8,735 bases of DNA from NCBI GenBank assembly GCA_937912185.1, contig CALDOH010000053.1, positions 1 to 8,735 of the forward strand. The letters run 5' to 3'. The notes under the pieces are model-generated. The model saw only the letters and a list, made by a program, of their open reading frames with translations, searched no databases and had not been told where the DNA came from. Positions 1 to 5,609 of the stretch are shown in pieces. Within the stretch, counting starts at the first letter, position 1. Each line of letters begins with the position of its first letter. Made by a program: the position numbers and the translations under genes. The DNA is from an uncultured bacterium. Lineage in GTDB: Bacteria > Patescibacteriota > Patescibacteriia > UBA1558 > GWA2-36-10.

Positions 1-12
1 CATATATGATTA

Positions 13-501
13 TTAAATACCTTCGTAGAGTTTAATGCTGTCACCTTTTTTCAAAGTAACTACAGCTTTCTTAATAGCTTTAGTGCTACCAAAGCGACGA
101 CCAAAGCGAACTGCTTTGCCACGTTGGTTTAAAATATTTACTGCTTCTGGTAATACACCATAAATCTCTAAAACAGCTTTTTTTACTTCAACCTTATTGG
201 TGTCAGAAGCTACCTCAAAAACATATTTGTTTTGTGAAGTACCAATGGTAGCTTTCTCAGAAATAATTGGTTTTATCAAAACACGATAAGCGTTGGCTGA
301 TTTAGATTTGAAACCTTCTTTTTTAGTAACAGCTTTCTTGCTTACCTTTTTAACAACTTTAACTGGTTTTTCATCTACCTTTACTTCCTTGCTCTGACTG
401 GTAGCAACTGGAGTAATTTTTTTGGCAACCTTAGGTTCAGCAGATTTTTTATCGTCTGCCTTCTTGTCATCAATTTGATTTTTCTTTCCAAATAAACCCA
501 T
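13..501 (-). CDS. rplW: 50S ribosomal protein L23 with a long basic N-terminal extension
   Basis: L23 binds 23S rRNA beside the polypeptide exit tunnel and forms part of the docking site for trigger factor and SRP. The family core starts at about residue 71 (AYRVLIKPIISEKAT) and runs to the C-terminus, with the usual NKVEVKKAVLEIYGV and VNILNQRGK-type segments; about 92 residues is normal for the core. Residues 1-70 are an added Lys-rich, low-complexity tail with some Asp/Glu, so the protein is 162 aa instead of about 95-100. The start lies 3 nt after the rplD stop, without an obvious SD, so translational coupling is likely. On the minus strand an ATG at positions 3-1, 9 nt past this stop, is probably the start of the next operon gene, expected to be rplB; only the codon is visible. 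Identification is firm; the tail's role is unknown. Confidence 0.95.
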   Translation of the reverse strand: MGLFGKKNQIDDKKADDKKSAEPKVAKKITPVATSQSKEVKVDEKPVKVVKKVSKKAVTKKEGFKSKSANAYRVLIKPIISEKATIGTSQNKYVFEVASDTNKVEVKKAVLEIYGVLPEAVNILNQRGKAVRFGRRFGSTKAIKKAVVTLKKGDSIKLYEGI

Positions 502-504
502 ATA

Positions 505-1140
505 TTATGAATAATGTTCTTTAACTTTATTTAACAAATCCTTGTTGATAAAAAGATATTCACTCTTTAAGATATCAAAAATATTTAAGCTACTATAACC
601 AATAGTGTTTACTTTTGGTAAATTTCTAGAAGCTTGGACAATGTTTTCTTCTGCACCCTTAGTAACAATCAAAGTACTCTTGTCTTTGCTAGGAAACTTA
701 TCCAAGGCAGTCTTAAGCATTTTAGTTTTACCTTCAGGCATTTGATAGCTATCTACCAAAATCAATCTATCAGAGGCAGCCTTATCACTAAGCACCATGG
801 ACAAAACCTTTTTCTTGACCTTTTTATTTACCTTTACGGCAAAATTACGCATCTTGGTGGGTCCAAATGTAATACCACCACCGACCCAGATTGGAGAACG
901 GATAGAACCATGACGAGCACGACCAGTGCCTTTTTGCGCCCAAGGTTTTTTACCACCACCACGAACCTCTGAACGGCCTTTGGTGTGAGCCAAAACTTCT
1001 CTGGCATTTTTCTGCTGAGCAACTACTACTTCCTGAATTAAATTTGGCTTTACTTCTACACCAAAGAATCCTGCGTCTAATTTTTCAACGCCGATTTCTT
1101 TGCCAGCAAAATCATATAATTTTATACTTATATCTGCCAT
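505..1140 (-). CDS. rplD: 50S ribosomal protein L4
   Basis: L4 is a primary 23S rRNA binding protein whose long loop reaches the exit-tunnel constriction; in E. coli it also represses its own S10 operon. The diagnostic loop is visible near residues 50-95: EVRGGGKKPWAQKGTGRARHG, then SIRSPIWVGGGITFGP. The 211-aa length is normal for the family. It starts 2 nt after the rplC stop and ends 3 nt before rplW, consistent with one polycistronic mRNA and coupled translation. No clear SD precedes the ATG. Whether L4 autoregulation exists in this organism cannot be told from the sequence; no E. coli-like S10 leader is recognisable upstream of rpsJ. Confidence 0.96.
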   Translation of the reverse strand: MADISIKLYDFAGKEIGVEKLDAGFFGVEVKPNLIQEVVVAQQKNAREVLAHTKGRSEVRGGGKKPWAQKGTGRARHGSIRSPIWVGGGITFGPTKMRNFAVKVNKKVKKKVLSMVLSDKAASDRLILVDSYQMPEGKTKMLKTALDKFPSKDKSTLIVTKGAEENIVQASRNLPKVNTIGYSSLNIFDILKSEYLFINKDLLNKVKEHYS

Positions 1141-1142
1141 AA

Positions 1143-1994
1143 TTATTTCTTATCTTCTTTAGTCTCAGCCTTCGCTTCTTCAGCTTTTGGCTCCTCAGCC
1201 TTCGCTGGAGCTTCAGCTGACACGTCCTTTTTATCTTCCCTCGGCTGTAGGCCTACGGACGAAGCAACCTTTGCCTCTTCTTTTACTTCTTCTTTTGGTG
1301 TTTCTTCTTTAACTTCAACTGCTGGTTTTTTATCTTCTTTCTTAGGCTCTTCTTTTGACTCTACTTTCTTTTCAACAAAGGAAATTTCACCCGCAGCTAA
1401 AATGGTAACTAGAGCATTACGAGCACCTGGTACTGCACCTTTGATATAAAGCAAATTTTTGTCAGTATCAATTTTAATGAGTTCTAAATTATCAACAGTT
1501 ACCCTATCACTACCCATACGTCCGCCCATACGAGTACCTTTAAATACTCTAGCGGCATCAGTAGCACCAATAGACCCAGGCATTCTCAATTGATCTTTAT
1601 GACCATGACTAGCTGGAGAACCATGAAAACCGTGACGTTTAACTACACCCTGGAAACCCTTACCTTTTGAAGTGGCTGTAACTTTCAAATCATCACCAAC
1701 CGCAAAGGTGCTAACGTCAAAAACTTTACCTTTGGCAAAAGCTTCGGTATTTTCCACTCTAAACTCTTTCAGGTATCTAAAGTTGCTTAAATCTTTTAAA
1801 TGACCTGCCAGAGGTTTATTTATTTTTTTCTTGTTACCATAACCAACCTGAACGGCAGTATAGCCTTCTTTTTCCCCTTTGGTCTTAACGACAGTGCAGG
1901 GGCCAGCTTCTACTACAGTCACCGGGACTACTCTACCATCTTCGGCAAAGATCTGGGTCATGTGTACCTTTTTTCCTAAAATAAACTTGGCCAT
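1143..1994 (-). CDS. rplC: 50S ribosomal protein L3 with an acidic/charged C-terminal tail
   Basis: L3 is an early-assembling 23S rRNA binding protein near the peptidyl-transferase centre. The core (residues 1 to about 210) carries the family signatures HGFHGSPASHGHKDQLRMPG, GSIGATDAARVFKG, RMGGRMGSDRVTV and LLYIKGAVPGARNA. The Gln that is N5-methylated in E. coli L3 (in GSIGQNQ) is replaced here by GSIGATD. Residues 211-283 form an added tail rich in Glu, Lys, Ala and Pro, probably disordered, taking the protein to 283 aa against about 205-215 normally. Inside the tail, residues near 245-253 (SSVGLQPRE) break the pattern and coincide with a GC-rich palindrome. The ATG has no clear SD and lies after a 250-bp gap from rpsJ. 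Tight spacing to rplD supports a common operon. Confidence 0.96.
   Translation of the reverse strand: MAKFILGKKVHMTQIFAEDGRVVPVTVVEAGPCTVVKTKGEKEGYTAVQVGYGNKKKINKPLAGHLKDLSNFRYLKEFRVENTEAFAKGKVFDVSTFAVGDDLKVTATSKGKGFQGVVKRHGFHGSPASHGHKDQLRMPGSIGATDAARVFKGTRMGGRMGSDRVTVDNLELIKIDTDKNLLYIKGAVPGARNALVTILAAGEISFVEKKVESKEEPKKEDKKPAVEVKEETPKEEVKEEAKVASSVGLQPREDKKDVSAEAPAKAEEPKAEEAKAETKEDKK
1238..1264. repeat. GC-rich palindrome inside the rplC tail
   Basis: A perfect 10-bp palindrome GTAGGCCTAC (1247-1256) is flanked by further partly paired bases (CGGCT on the left, GGACG on the right). It stands out in a purine-rich tail that is otherwise made of Lys/Glu/Ala/Pro codons and encodes the odd residues SSVGLQPRE. 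The reading frame stays open. The 8-mer CCTCGGCT at 1239-1246 recurs inverted at 2114-2121 in a hairpin between rplC and rpsJ. This could be a small palindromic element inserted in frame, but two partial copies are thin evidence. Confidence 0.4.
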
Positions 1995-2244
1995 ATTATT
2001 AATTATTTCTTTATCCCCGCTGTGCGGGATTACCCTTTTTAAATTATTATGTGGGTAAAAAAATCGCGACTCTGCTCTTAAAAAAACTTTTTCAGGACAA
2101 AATCGCGACCACTAGCCGAGGCTAGTAAAATCTTGATCAATTGTTGCTAAAATAATTTGCGACTTTTTGTCCTTGTTAAAACACCATATCTCCTTGGCAC
2201 TTCCTGGCGTAGCTAGGGTTACACAAGCAAATAAGATATTTTGT
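1995..2244 (-). other. Structured 250-bp intergenic region between rpsJ and rplC
   Basis: I find no ORF with a credible ribosome site here. The region holds three signals. A hairpin at 2013-2030 (ATCCCCGC / GCGGGAT, loop TGT, one bulge) lies just upstream of the rplC start. A near-perfect hairpin at 2111-2126 (ACTAGCC / GGCTAGT) lies inside a larger stem formed by AGGACAAAA (2094-2102) and TTTTGTCCT (2165-2173). An 11-bp direct repeat AAAATCGCGAC occurs at 2060-2070 and 2099-2109, and a TTGCGAC variant at 2157-2163. No convincing promoter was seen. It may be a structured spacer or control element of the operon mRNA, or REP-like hairpin debris. Confidence 0.45.
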
Positions 2245-2583
2245 TTACATTTTTATTTCCAAATCCACACCGGCTGGCAGATTAAGACTCTGTAGGGCGT
2301 CAATAGTCTGAGGAGTAGGGTTGATGATGTCTAAGAGTCTTTTGTGTATTCTCATCTCATACTGATCACGAGCATCTTTATGTACAAAAGTTGATCTCAA
2401 AACAGTAAACTTCTTCTTCTCAGTTGGAAGAGGAATTGGTCCAATTACTTCTGCACCAGTACGATCAACAGTCTCAATGATAGTCTTAGTAGACTGATCA
2501 ATGATTTTGTGATCATAGGCCCGGATCTTGATTCTAATCCTTGACTGGATCTCTTCTTTAACTTCGTTAGCTTTAACAGGCAT
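2245..2583 (-). CDS. rpsJ: 30S ribosomal protein S10
   Basis: S10 is a head protein of the small subunit and, as NusE, also partners NusB in transcription antitermination. The family pattern is complete: [17 protein letters not shown] near residues 15-31, then [44 protein letters not shown] and the C-terminal [11 protein letters not shown]. At 112 aa it is about 8-10 residues longer than most, because of a short N-terminal [12 protein letters not shown] segment. It lies 79 nt downstream of tuf with a stable hairpin between them, and 250 nt upstream of rplC. The ATG is preceded by an AT-rich stretch with no clear SD. The tuf-rpsJ-rplC order is the classic str/S10 junction. Confidence 0.96.
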   Translation of the reverse strand: MPVKANEVKEEIQSRIRIKIRAYDHKIIDQSTKTIIETVDRTGAEVIGPIPLPTEKKKFTVLRSTFVHKDARDQYEMRIHKRLLDIINPTPQTIDALQSLNLPAGVDLEIKM

Positions 2584-2629
2584 GAATTTATGTACGATTG
2601 TTAATTTACTTAAAATTTATATTATTTAA

Positions 2630-2655
2630 CCCCGCCCTTCTTGCGAAGGGCGGGG
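2630..2655 (-). terminator. Stable GNRA-loop hairpin between tuf and rpsJ
   Basis: A perfect 11-bp stem (CCCCGCCCTTC / GAAGGGCGGGG) has the loop GCAA, a GNRA tetraloop, when read on the minus strand; on the plus strand the loop is TTGC. This indicates that it acts in the tuf-rpsJ transcript. The minus strand continues GGGGTTAAATAATATAAAT, which is not a proper U-tract. It is therefore more likely a partial terminator, a processing site or a 3'-end protector that sets tuf mRNA above rpsJ mRNA than a full stop. Confidence 0.55.
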
Positions 2656-2662
2656 AAATAAT

Positions 2663-3850
2663 TTATTTTGTGATTTTTGTTACTACAGCAGCACCAACGG
2701 TTCTACCACCTTCACGAATGGCAAGCTTTGATTTTTCTTCCAAAGCAACTGGAGATATCAACTTGATCTTCAAGTTTACAGTGTCTCCCGGCATAACCAT
2801 CTCAGTACCGTCTGGTAATTCAACTTCACCAGTTACGTCTGTAGTACGGATATAAAATTGTGGTTTATAACCTTTGAAGAATGGAGTATGACGTCCACCT
2901 TCTTCTTTGCCCAAGATATAAGCTTCAGCTTCAAATTCAGTATGAGGAGTAATTGAACCTGGTTTAGCCAAAACTTGACCACGTTCTACATCTTCTTTCT
3001 TAGTTCCACGAAGCAAGAGGCCAGCATTGTCGCCAGCTCTACCTTCTTCTAACTGTTTGTTAAACATCTCGATACCAGTAACAATGGTTTTAGTAGTGTC
3101 TTTAAGACCAACCATTTCAACCTCATCGTTTATTTTGATAACACCTCTCTCGATACGGCCAGTAACAACTGTGCCACGACCTTCGATTGAAAAGATGTCT
3201 TCGATAGGCATCAAGAATGCTTGTTCAATATCACGCTTTGGTTCTGGAATATATTCATCCAAAGCTTTAACAAGTTCCACGATACTGTCACCATCTTTGC
3301 CAGTTGGATCTTCAAGAGCCTTTAGAGCTGAACCTCTAATAATTGGAGTTTCATCTCCTGGGAACTCATATTTTTTAAGTAAATCTCTGATTTCTTCCTC
3401 AACTAGATCAACTAGTTCTGGATCATCAACTTGGTCCATCTTGTTCAAAAATACGATAATATATGGAACACCAACCTGACGAGCAAGCAAAATGTGCTCT
3501 CTAGTCTGAGGCATAGGGCCGTCGGCGGCTGATACTACCAAAATAGCACCATCCATCTGAGCGGCACCAGTGATCATATTTTTAACGTAGTCGGCATGAC
3601 CTGGACAGTCAACGTGAGCATAATGACGTAAATCTGATTCATACTCTACGTGAGCTGTAGCAATAGTAATACCACGCTCTTTTTCTTCTGGTGCGTTGTC
3701 AATCTGATCAACGTCTTTTTGTTGAGCCACTCCACCCCTAGCTGATAATGTTTTCAAAATAGCGGCTGTCAATGTAGTTTTTCCATGATCAACATGACCA
3801 ATAGTACCGACATTGATGTGTGGCTTATCTCTCTTAAAAACTTCTGCCAT
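2663..3850 (-). CDS. tuf: Elongation factor Tu
   Basis: EF-Tu is the GTPase that delivers aminoacyl-tRNA to the ribosomal A site. All G motifs are present: GHVDHGKT (residues 18-25), the RGITI switch I segment, DCPGH in the low 80s with the catalytic His, NKMD near 136-139 and GSALKAL near 175. Domains 2 and 3 follow with [13 protein letters not shown] and the C-terminal [15 protein letters not shown]. The 395-aa length is normal. An SD AAGGAG (3862-3867) lies 11 nt before the ATG, the best SD among the core genes here. The leader of about 95 nt contains a small stem CCCCA/TGGGG (3878-3892). The gene has its own consensus promoter and heads the tuf-rpsJ-rplCDW cluster, rather than following fusA directly. 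Confidence 0.98.
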   Translation of the reverse strand: MAEVFKRDKPHINVGTIGHVDHGKTTLTAAILKTLSARGGVAQQKDVDQIDNAPEEKERGITIATAHVEYESDLRHYAHVDCPGHADYVKNMITGAAQMDGAILVVSAADGPMPQTREHILLARQVGVPYIIVFLNKMDQVDDPELVDLVEEEIRDLLKKYEFPGDETPIIRGSALKALEDPTGKDGDSIVELVKALDEYIPEPKRDIEQAFLMPIEDIFSIEGRGTVVTGRIERGVIKINDEVEMVGLKDTTKTIVTGIEMFNKQLEEGRAGDNAGLLLRGTKKEDVERGQVLAKPGSITPHTEFEAEAYILGKEEGGRHTPFFKGYKPQFYIRTTDVTGEVELPDGTEMVMPGDTVNLKIKLISPVALEEKSKLAIREGGRTVGAAVVTKITK

Positions 3851-3951
3851 CTTTGACTATTCTCCTTACTGATAGCACCCCACGATTTGGGGGTTTTGTG
3901 ATCCAACTATCTACGTAATTACTTATTAATTATTGTTTTTAAAACAAACCG

Positions 3952-3980
3952 ATTATAGCACGGTTTTTTAATTTTGGCAA
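3952..3980 (-). promoter_or_regulatory. Sigma70-type promoter of tuf and the S10 cluster
   Basis: On the minus strand a -35 box TTGCCA (3975-3980) and a perfect -10 box TATAAT (3952-3957) are separated by exactly 17 bp. Transcription should begin near 3945, giving a leader of roughly 95 nt before the tuf ATG. It is the only strong promoter seen between the Phd-like gene and tuf. Confidence 0.85.
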
Positions 3981-4012
3981 GCCTAATAGACCACTTAAGT
4001 CTATTTTAGTAT

Positions 4013-4036
4013 AATTTAGCTAATATTGGCTAAATT
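4013..4036 (-). terminator. Hairpin at the 3' end of the Phd-like gene (weak terminator)
   Basis: Inverted repeat AATTTAGC (4013-4020) / GCTAAATT (4029-4036) with an 8-nt loop just past the stop codon; the stem can extend past a 2-nt bulge into AGTA/TACT. The minus strand that follows (ATACTAAAATAG) has no U-tract, so read-through toward tuf is possible. Confidence 0.35.
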
Positions 4037-4037
4037 A

Positions 4038-4412
4038 CTAGTCTACAGGCTCAATATAATACTTATCCTCTCCGGAAGCACTTAGGTTTTCCACATTAAA
4101 CTCTTCTGGAACTTTTTCTACCTTTAGCTCTTTAGGATCATCTTTTCTAATGCTATCTACCCTAAATTGCTCCAAATTATAATCTCCCAAATCTTCTTGA
4201 GAGGCCTTCCAAACTGCAATATCTCGATTTATTTTATCAAGTAATTGCTCTTCAGTCAGACTACCAACAGTTGAAGAATTATGTAGCAAACCCTCATATT
4301 CTTTGACAGTCATCACTACATAGGGCTCATGATTGTCACTAACAACAATCACTCTGTCTCCAGTTTTGGCAGCTAAGTCCAAAACATGGTCTATTTGCTT
4401 GTAATTTGCCAT
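4038..4412 (-). CDS. Phd/YefM antitoxin-like protein without an adjacent toxin
   Basis: The first 45 or so residues resemble the Phd/YefM antitoxin DNA-binding fold: a short helix with KQIDHVLDLAAKTGDRVIVV, then SDNHEPYVVMTVKEYEGLL. This matches the family pattern of a basic/Gly turn, a strand, a polar turn with Pro, and a YE.L helix. Residues 46-124 form an acidic extension (LTEEQLLDKINRDIAVW, then many Asp/Glu/Lys) that could be a toxin-binding or disordered tail. At 124 aa it is longer than typical Phd (about 75-90). No RelE- or Doc-like gene adjoins it: downstream is the tuf promoter, upstream the divergent U1 unit. It has its own strong promoter, a leader of only about 18 nt and no SD. 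The family call is by eye; a stand-alone regulator is as plausible as an antitoxin. Confidence 0.6.
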   Translation of the reverse strand: MANYKQIDHVLDLAAKTGDRVIVVSDNHEPYVVMTVKEYEGLLHNSSTVGSLTEEQLLDKINRDIAVWKASQEDLGDYNLEQFRVDSIRKDDPKELKVEKVPEEFNVENLSASGEDKYYIEPVD

Positions 4413-4436
4413 AAATTTTATGTTTAAAGTAGCCTT

Positions 4437-4465
4437 ATTTTAAGCTAAATAATATGACTTGTCAA
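4437..4465 (-). promoter_or_regulatory. Promoter of the Phd-like gene
   Basis: A consensus -35 TTGACA (4460-4465, minus strand) and -10 TAAAAT (4437-4442) with 17-bp spacing. The start site would lie near 4430, giving a leader of about 18 nt without an SD. It diverges from the U1 promoter about 45 bp away. Confidence 0.8.
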
Positions 4466-4510
4466 ACAAATTTTGTGTATAAAATACCTACTTTTATTTG
4501 TTTTAAGCTA
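4438..4510. repeat. 10-bp direct repeats in the divergent promoter region
   Basis: TTTTAAGCTA occurs at 4438-4447, over the -10 box of the Phd-like gene, and at 4501-4510, immediately before the -35 box of U1. The two -35 regions also face each other as CTTGTCAA and TTGACAAG. Phd/YefM proteins usually autoregulate by binding repeats in their promoters, so these could be operator sites shared by the two genes. That link is inferred. Confidence 0.45.
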
Positions 4511-4540
4511 TTGACAAGATATGAGTATATGTGATGTAAT
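4511..4540 (+). promoter_or_regulatory. Promoter of unit U1
   Basis: -35 TTGACA (4511-4516), 18-bp spacer and -10 TGTAAT (4535-4540). It shares the blocks TTGACAAGAT and AGTATATGTG with the U2 promoter at 4965. The ATG follows 64 nt after the -10 box. Confidence 0.75.
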
Positions 4541-4604
4541 AATAAATTACTATCTCGAACCTTATATTTAGGCAGCATATTGTCTCAAAACTGGAGGGAA
4601 GGTC

Positions 4605-4901
4605 ATGGAAAACAAAAAAAATGACAATACCAACTTCAGCAGTGCTATGCTCAAAAGAATGATCTATTGGGTCCGCGCTGGACTCGTTTCAGAACCGGAA
4701 GGAGTCTTTTTCGTAGCGAATCAGGTGCTTCTAAGCTTGGTCCGCGAACAAGACACCGTCGAATCTCTGGGGGCTAGCTTCCAAGAACTCACTGATCTGT
4801 GGAGCATTGCCAATAGATCAGCCGATGAAGCTGAGTGCCGCCGCCGACTAACCAACTATTATAAGCTAACAACGCTGAAAAGTGGTGGTGCAGTCGCCTA
4901 A
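4605..4901 (+). CDS. U1: hypothetical 98-aa protein
   Basis: I do not recognise this protein. It has a polar Asn/Lys start (ENKKNDNTN), then amphipathic helices: AMLKRMIYWVRAGLVSEPEG, VFFVANQVLLSLVREQ, VESLGASFQELTDLW, and a charged ADEAECRRRLTNYYKL stretch. There is one Cys and no signal peptide or clear membrane helix. The ATG has an SD GGAGG (4593-4597) at an ideal 7-nt spacing. The gene stands alone between its own promoter and a UUCG-loop terminator. Codons are GC-richer and often C-ending (GTC, CTC, GCC), unlike the neighbouring tuf. The SD, the uninterrupted frame and the flanking signals make it a real gene; its role is unknown. Confidence 0.8.
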   Translation: MENKKNDNTNFSSAMLKRMIYWVRAGLVSEPEGVFFVANQVLLSLVREQDTVESLGASFQELTDLWSIANRSADEAECRRRLTNYYKLTTLKSGGAVA

Positions 4902-4911
4902 AACACTGTTT

Positions 4912-4948
4912 GCCGTCTAATATCTTCGGATAAAGACGGCCTTTTTTT
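4912..4948 (+). terminator. U1 intrinsic terminator
   Basis: Stem GCCGTCT/AGACGGC with an inner TATC/GATA stem capped by a TTCG tetraloop (C(UUCG)G type), followed by seven T (4942-4948). It begins 10 nt after the U1 stop codon. Confidence 0.92.
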
Positions 4949-4964
4949 ATTACCTTAACTACTC

Positions 4965-4993
4965 TTGACAAGATTAAGTATATGTGCTATAAT
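4965..4993 (+). promoter_or_regulatory. Promoter of unit U2 (perfect consensus, extended -10)
   Basis: TTGACA (4965-4970), 17-bp spacer and TATAAT (4988-4993), with an extended -10 TGC directly before it. It lies 16 bp after the U1 terminator. The predicted start is near 5000. Confidence 0.9.
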
Positions 4994-5217
4994 ATATATA
5001 TTACATAAATGCTCTTCAAATCCACAAAACTCTTTTCCAAGGCACAAACTTGGAGGAATGAAAACAGGTAAGTGAGCTAGATTTTATTGGGCTCCCCTCA
5101 ATAATTTCAGTATATTTATCTGGCTAAAGGTGGCTTATAGCCAAAACCTTAGCAAGTCACCTCCAAATTCGTGCCCTGGAAATGACTGAGACAAGTGTGA
5201 TAGCAAGGAGGCCGAAC
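4994..5217 (+). promoter_or_regulatory. U2 structured leader
   Basis: This 224-nt leader precedes the 42-aa ORF. A 9-bp stem pairs 5033-5041 with 5049-5057 and buries the first SD (TTGGAGGA). Further down, AGGTGGCTT (5128-5136) can pair with AAGTCACCT (5154-5162), or the shorter AAGGT-GGC / GCC-AAA-ACCTT hairpin (5127-5150) can form instead. CCTCCAA (5160-5166) is complementary to the first SD TTGGAGG (5050-5056), and its CCTCC also complements the SD of the 42-aa ORF (AAGGAGG, 5205-5211). A weaker hairpin spans 5084-5104. These overlapping pairings resemble an attenuator or switch. Function is inferred. Confidence 0.45.
5058..5075 (+). CDS. U2 minicistron MKTGK (leader peptide or relic)
   Basis: A five-codon ORF, ATG to TGA. 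Its ATG lies 64 nt after the -10 box, the same distance as in U1. The SD GGAGG (5052-5056) is only 1 nt from the ATG, too close for efficient initiation. In the +1 frame an open stretch runs on to the TAA at 5125-5127, so a one-base indel would give a 22-aa product (MKQVSELDF...). It may be a regulatory leader peptide, a decayed gene start or chance. Confidence 0.25.
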   Translation: MKTGK

Positions 5218-5346
5218 TTGAAAAATCTGCAAATCGTGTTCCGCACACTGGCGGAAAACTTCACTCCCATATTCTCCATCTCCATCATCTTGGGAAGCTA
5301 CGTCTTCCTCTACCTGCTCTGCACAAACCCCAACGCCGTACTGTAG
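5218..5346 (+). CDS. U2a: 42-aa single-pass membrane protein, TTG start
   Basis: Translation from TTG gives a 42-residue protein that starts MKNLQIVFRTLAENFTP and continues into a hydrophobic helix of about 18 residues (IFSISIILGSYVFLYLLC, near 19-36) with a short polar tail, TNPNAVL. The basic residues before the helix (K2, R9) suggest N-in, C-out topology. The TTG is chosen because a very strong SD AAGGAGG (5205-5211) lies 6 nt upstream. An in-frame ATG at 5182 would give 54 aa but has only a poor SD. It sits 28 nt upstream of a second small ORF and shares its terminator, so the pair forms a bicistronic unit. Toxin-like peptide, membrane regulator and small subunit are all possible; I do not recognise it. 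Confidence 0.65.
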   Translation: MKNLQIVFRTLAENFTPIFSISIILGSYVFLYLLCTNPNAVL

Positions 5347-5374
5347 CCCCCAATCCCCAACGAGGAGAATATCC

Positions 5375-5467
5375 ATGAAGAAACTGATCAATTTCCTGCT
5401 GATGCTCATCGGCAACTACGACAGCCTCAGCGACGAGGACAAGCGGACCATGCAGGTCTACCCCTAG
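5375..5467 (+). CDS. U2b: 30-aa peptide
   Basis: The ORF is ATG to TAG with the SD GAGGAG (5362-5367) at a 7-nt spacing, which is the main reason to call it. The peptide has a basic-hydrophobic N-terminal half (MKKLINFLLMLIG) and a charged C-terminal half (NYDSLSDEDKRTMQVYP). The hydrophobic part is too short for a typical membrane helix, so peripheral membrane association or binding to the 42-aa partner is more likely. Codons are C/G-ending (CTG, ATC, GAC, GTC). The U2 terminator starts 29 nt later. Unrecognised; well supported by signals but very short. Confidence 0.6.
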   Translation: MKKLINFLLMLIGNYDSLSDEDKRTMQVYP

Positions 5468-5496
5468 GGGGTTGCTCTGCTGCCCAAGCCCTCGCT

Positions 5497-5526
5497 AGCC
5501 CAACGTTCCAACGTTGGGCTTGCTTT
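5497..5526 (+). terminator. U2 intrinsic terminator
   Basis: Perfect inverted repeat AGCCCAACGTT / AACGTTGGGCT (5497-5507, 5510-5520) followed by TGCTTTTT. An upstream CAAGCCC (5485-5491) could pair instead with GGGCTTG (5516-5522), a possible but weak competing structure. Confidence 0.88.
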
Positions 5527-5549
5527 TTATCTCAAAAATAAGATAAAAT
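5520..5549 (+). promoter_or_regulatory. Probable promoter of unit U3
   Basis: -35-like TTGCTT (5520-5525) and -10 TAAAAT (5544-5549) with an 18-bp spacer. The -35 overlaps the T-tract of the U2 terminator. The area is very AT-rich, and an alternative -10 TAATAT (5555-5560) lacks a matching -35. It is the weakest promoter of the array. Confidence 0.5.
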
Positions 5550-5572
5550 AAAAATAATATTGATCTTTGCAC

Positions 5573-5605
5573 CCACTCCCCCGACCTAACCTTAGGAAGG
5601 AGTGG
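5573..5605 (+). promoter_or_regulatory. U3 SD-sequestering hairpin
   Basis: CCACTCC (5573-5579) pairs perfectly with GGAGTGG (5599-5605), and inside it CCTAA/TTAGG (5585-5589, 5592-5596) forms a second stem. The U3 SD AAGGAG (5597-5602) is largely inside the outer stem, so translation would need it to open. Confidence 0.6.
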
Positions 5606-5609
5606 CCCA

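Noticed and set aside
2598..3479. Plus-strand ORFs opposite tuf
   Set aside because: Antisense to the fully conserved EF-Tu sequence, with no promoter or SD.
5182..5346. 54-aa version of the U2 membrane protein from the ATG at 5182
   Set aside because: Only a weak GGAA lies upstream of this ATG, whereas the TTG at 5218 has AAGGAGG at 6 nt. The longer form is not excluded.
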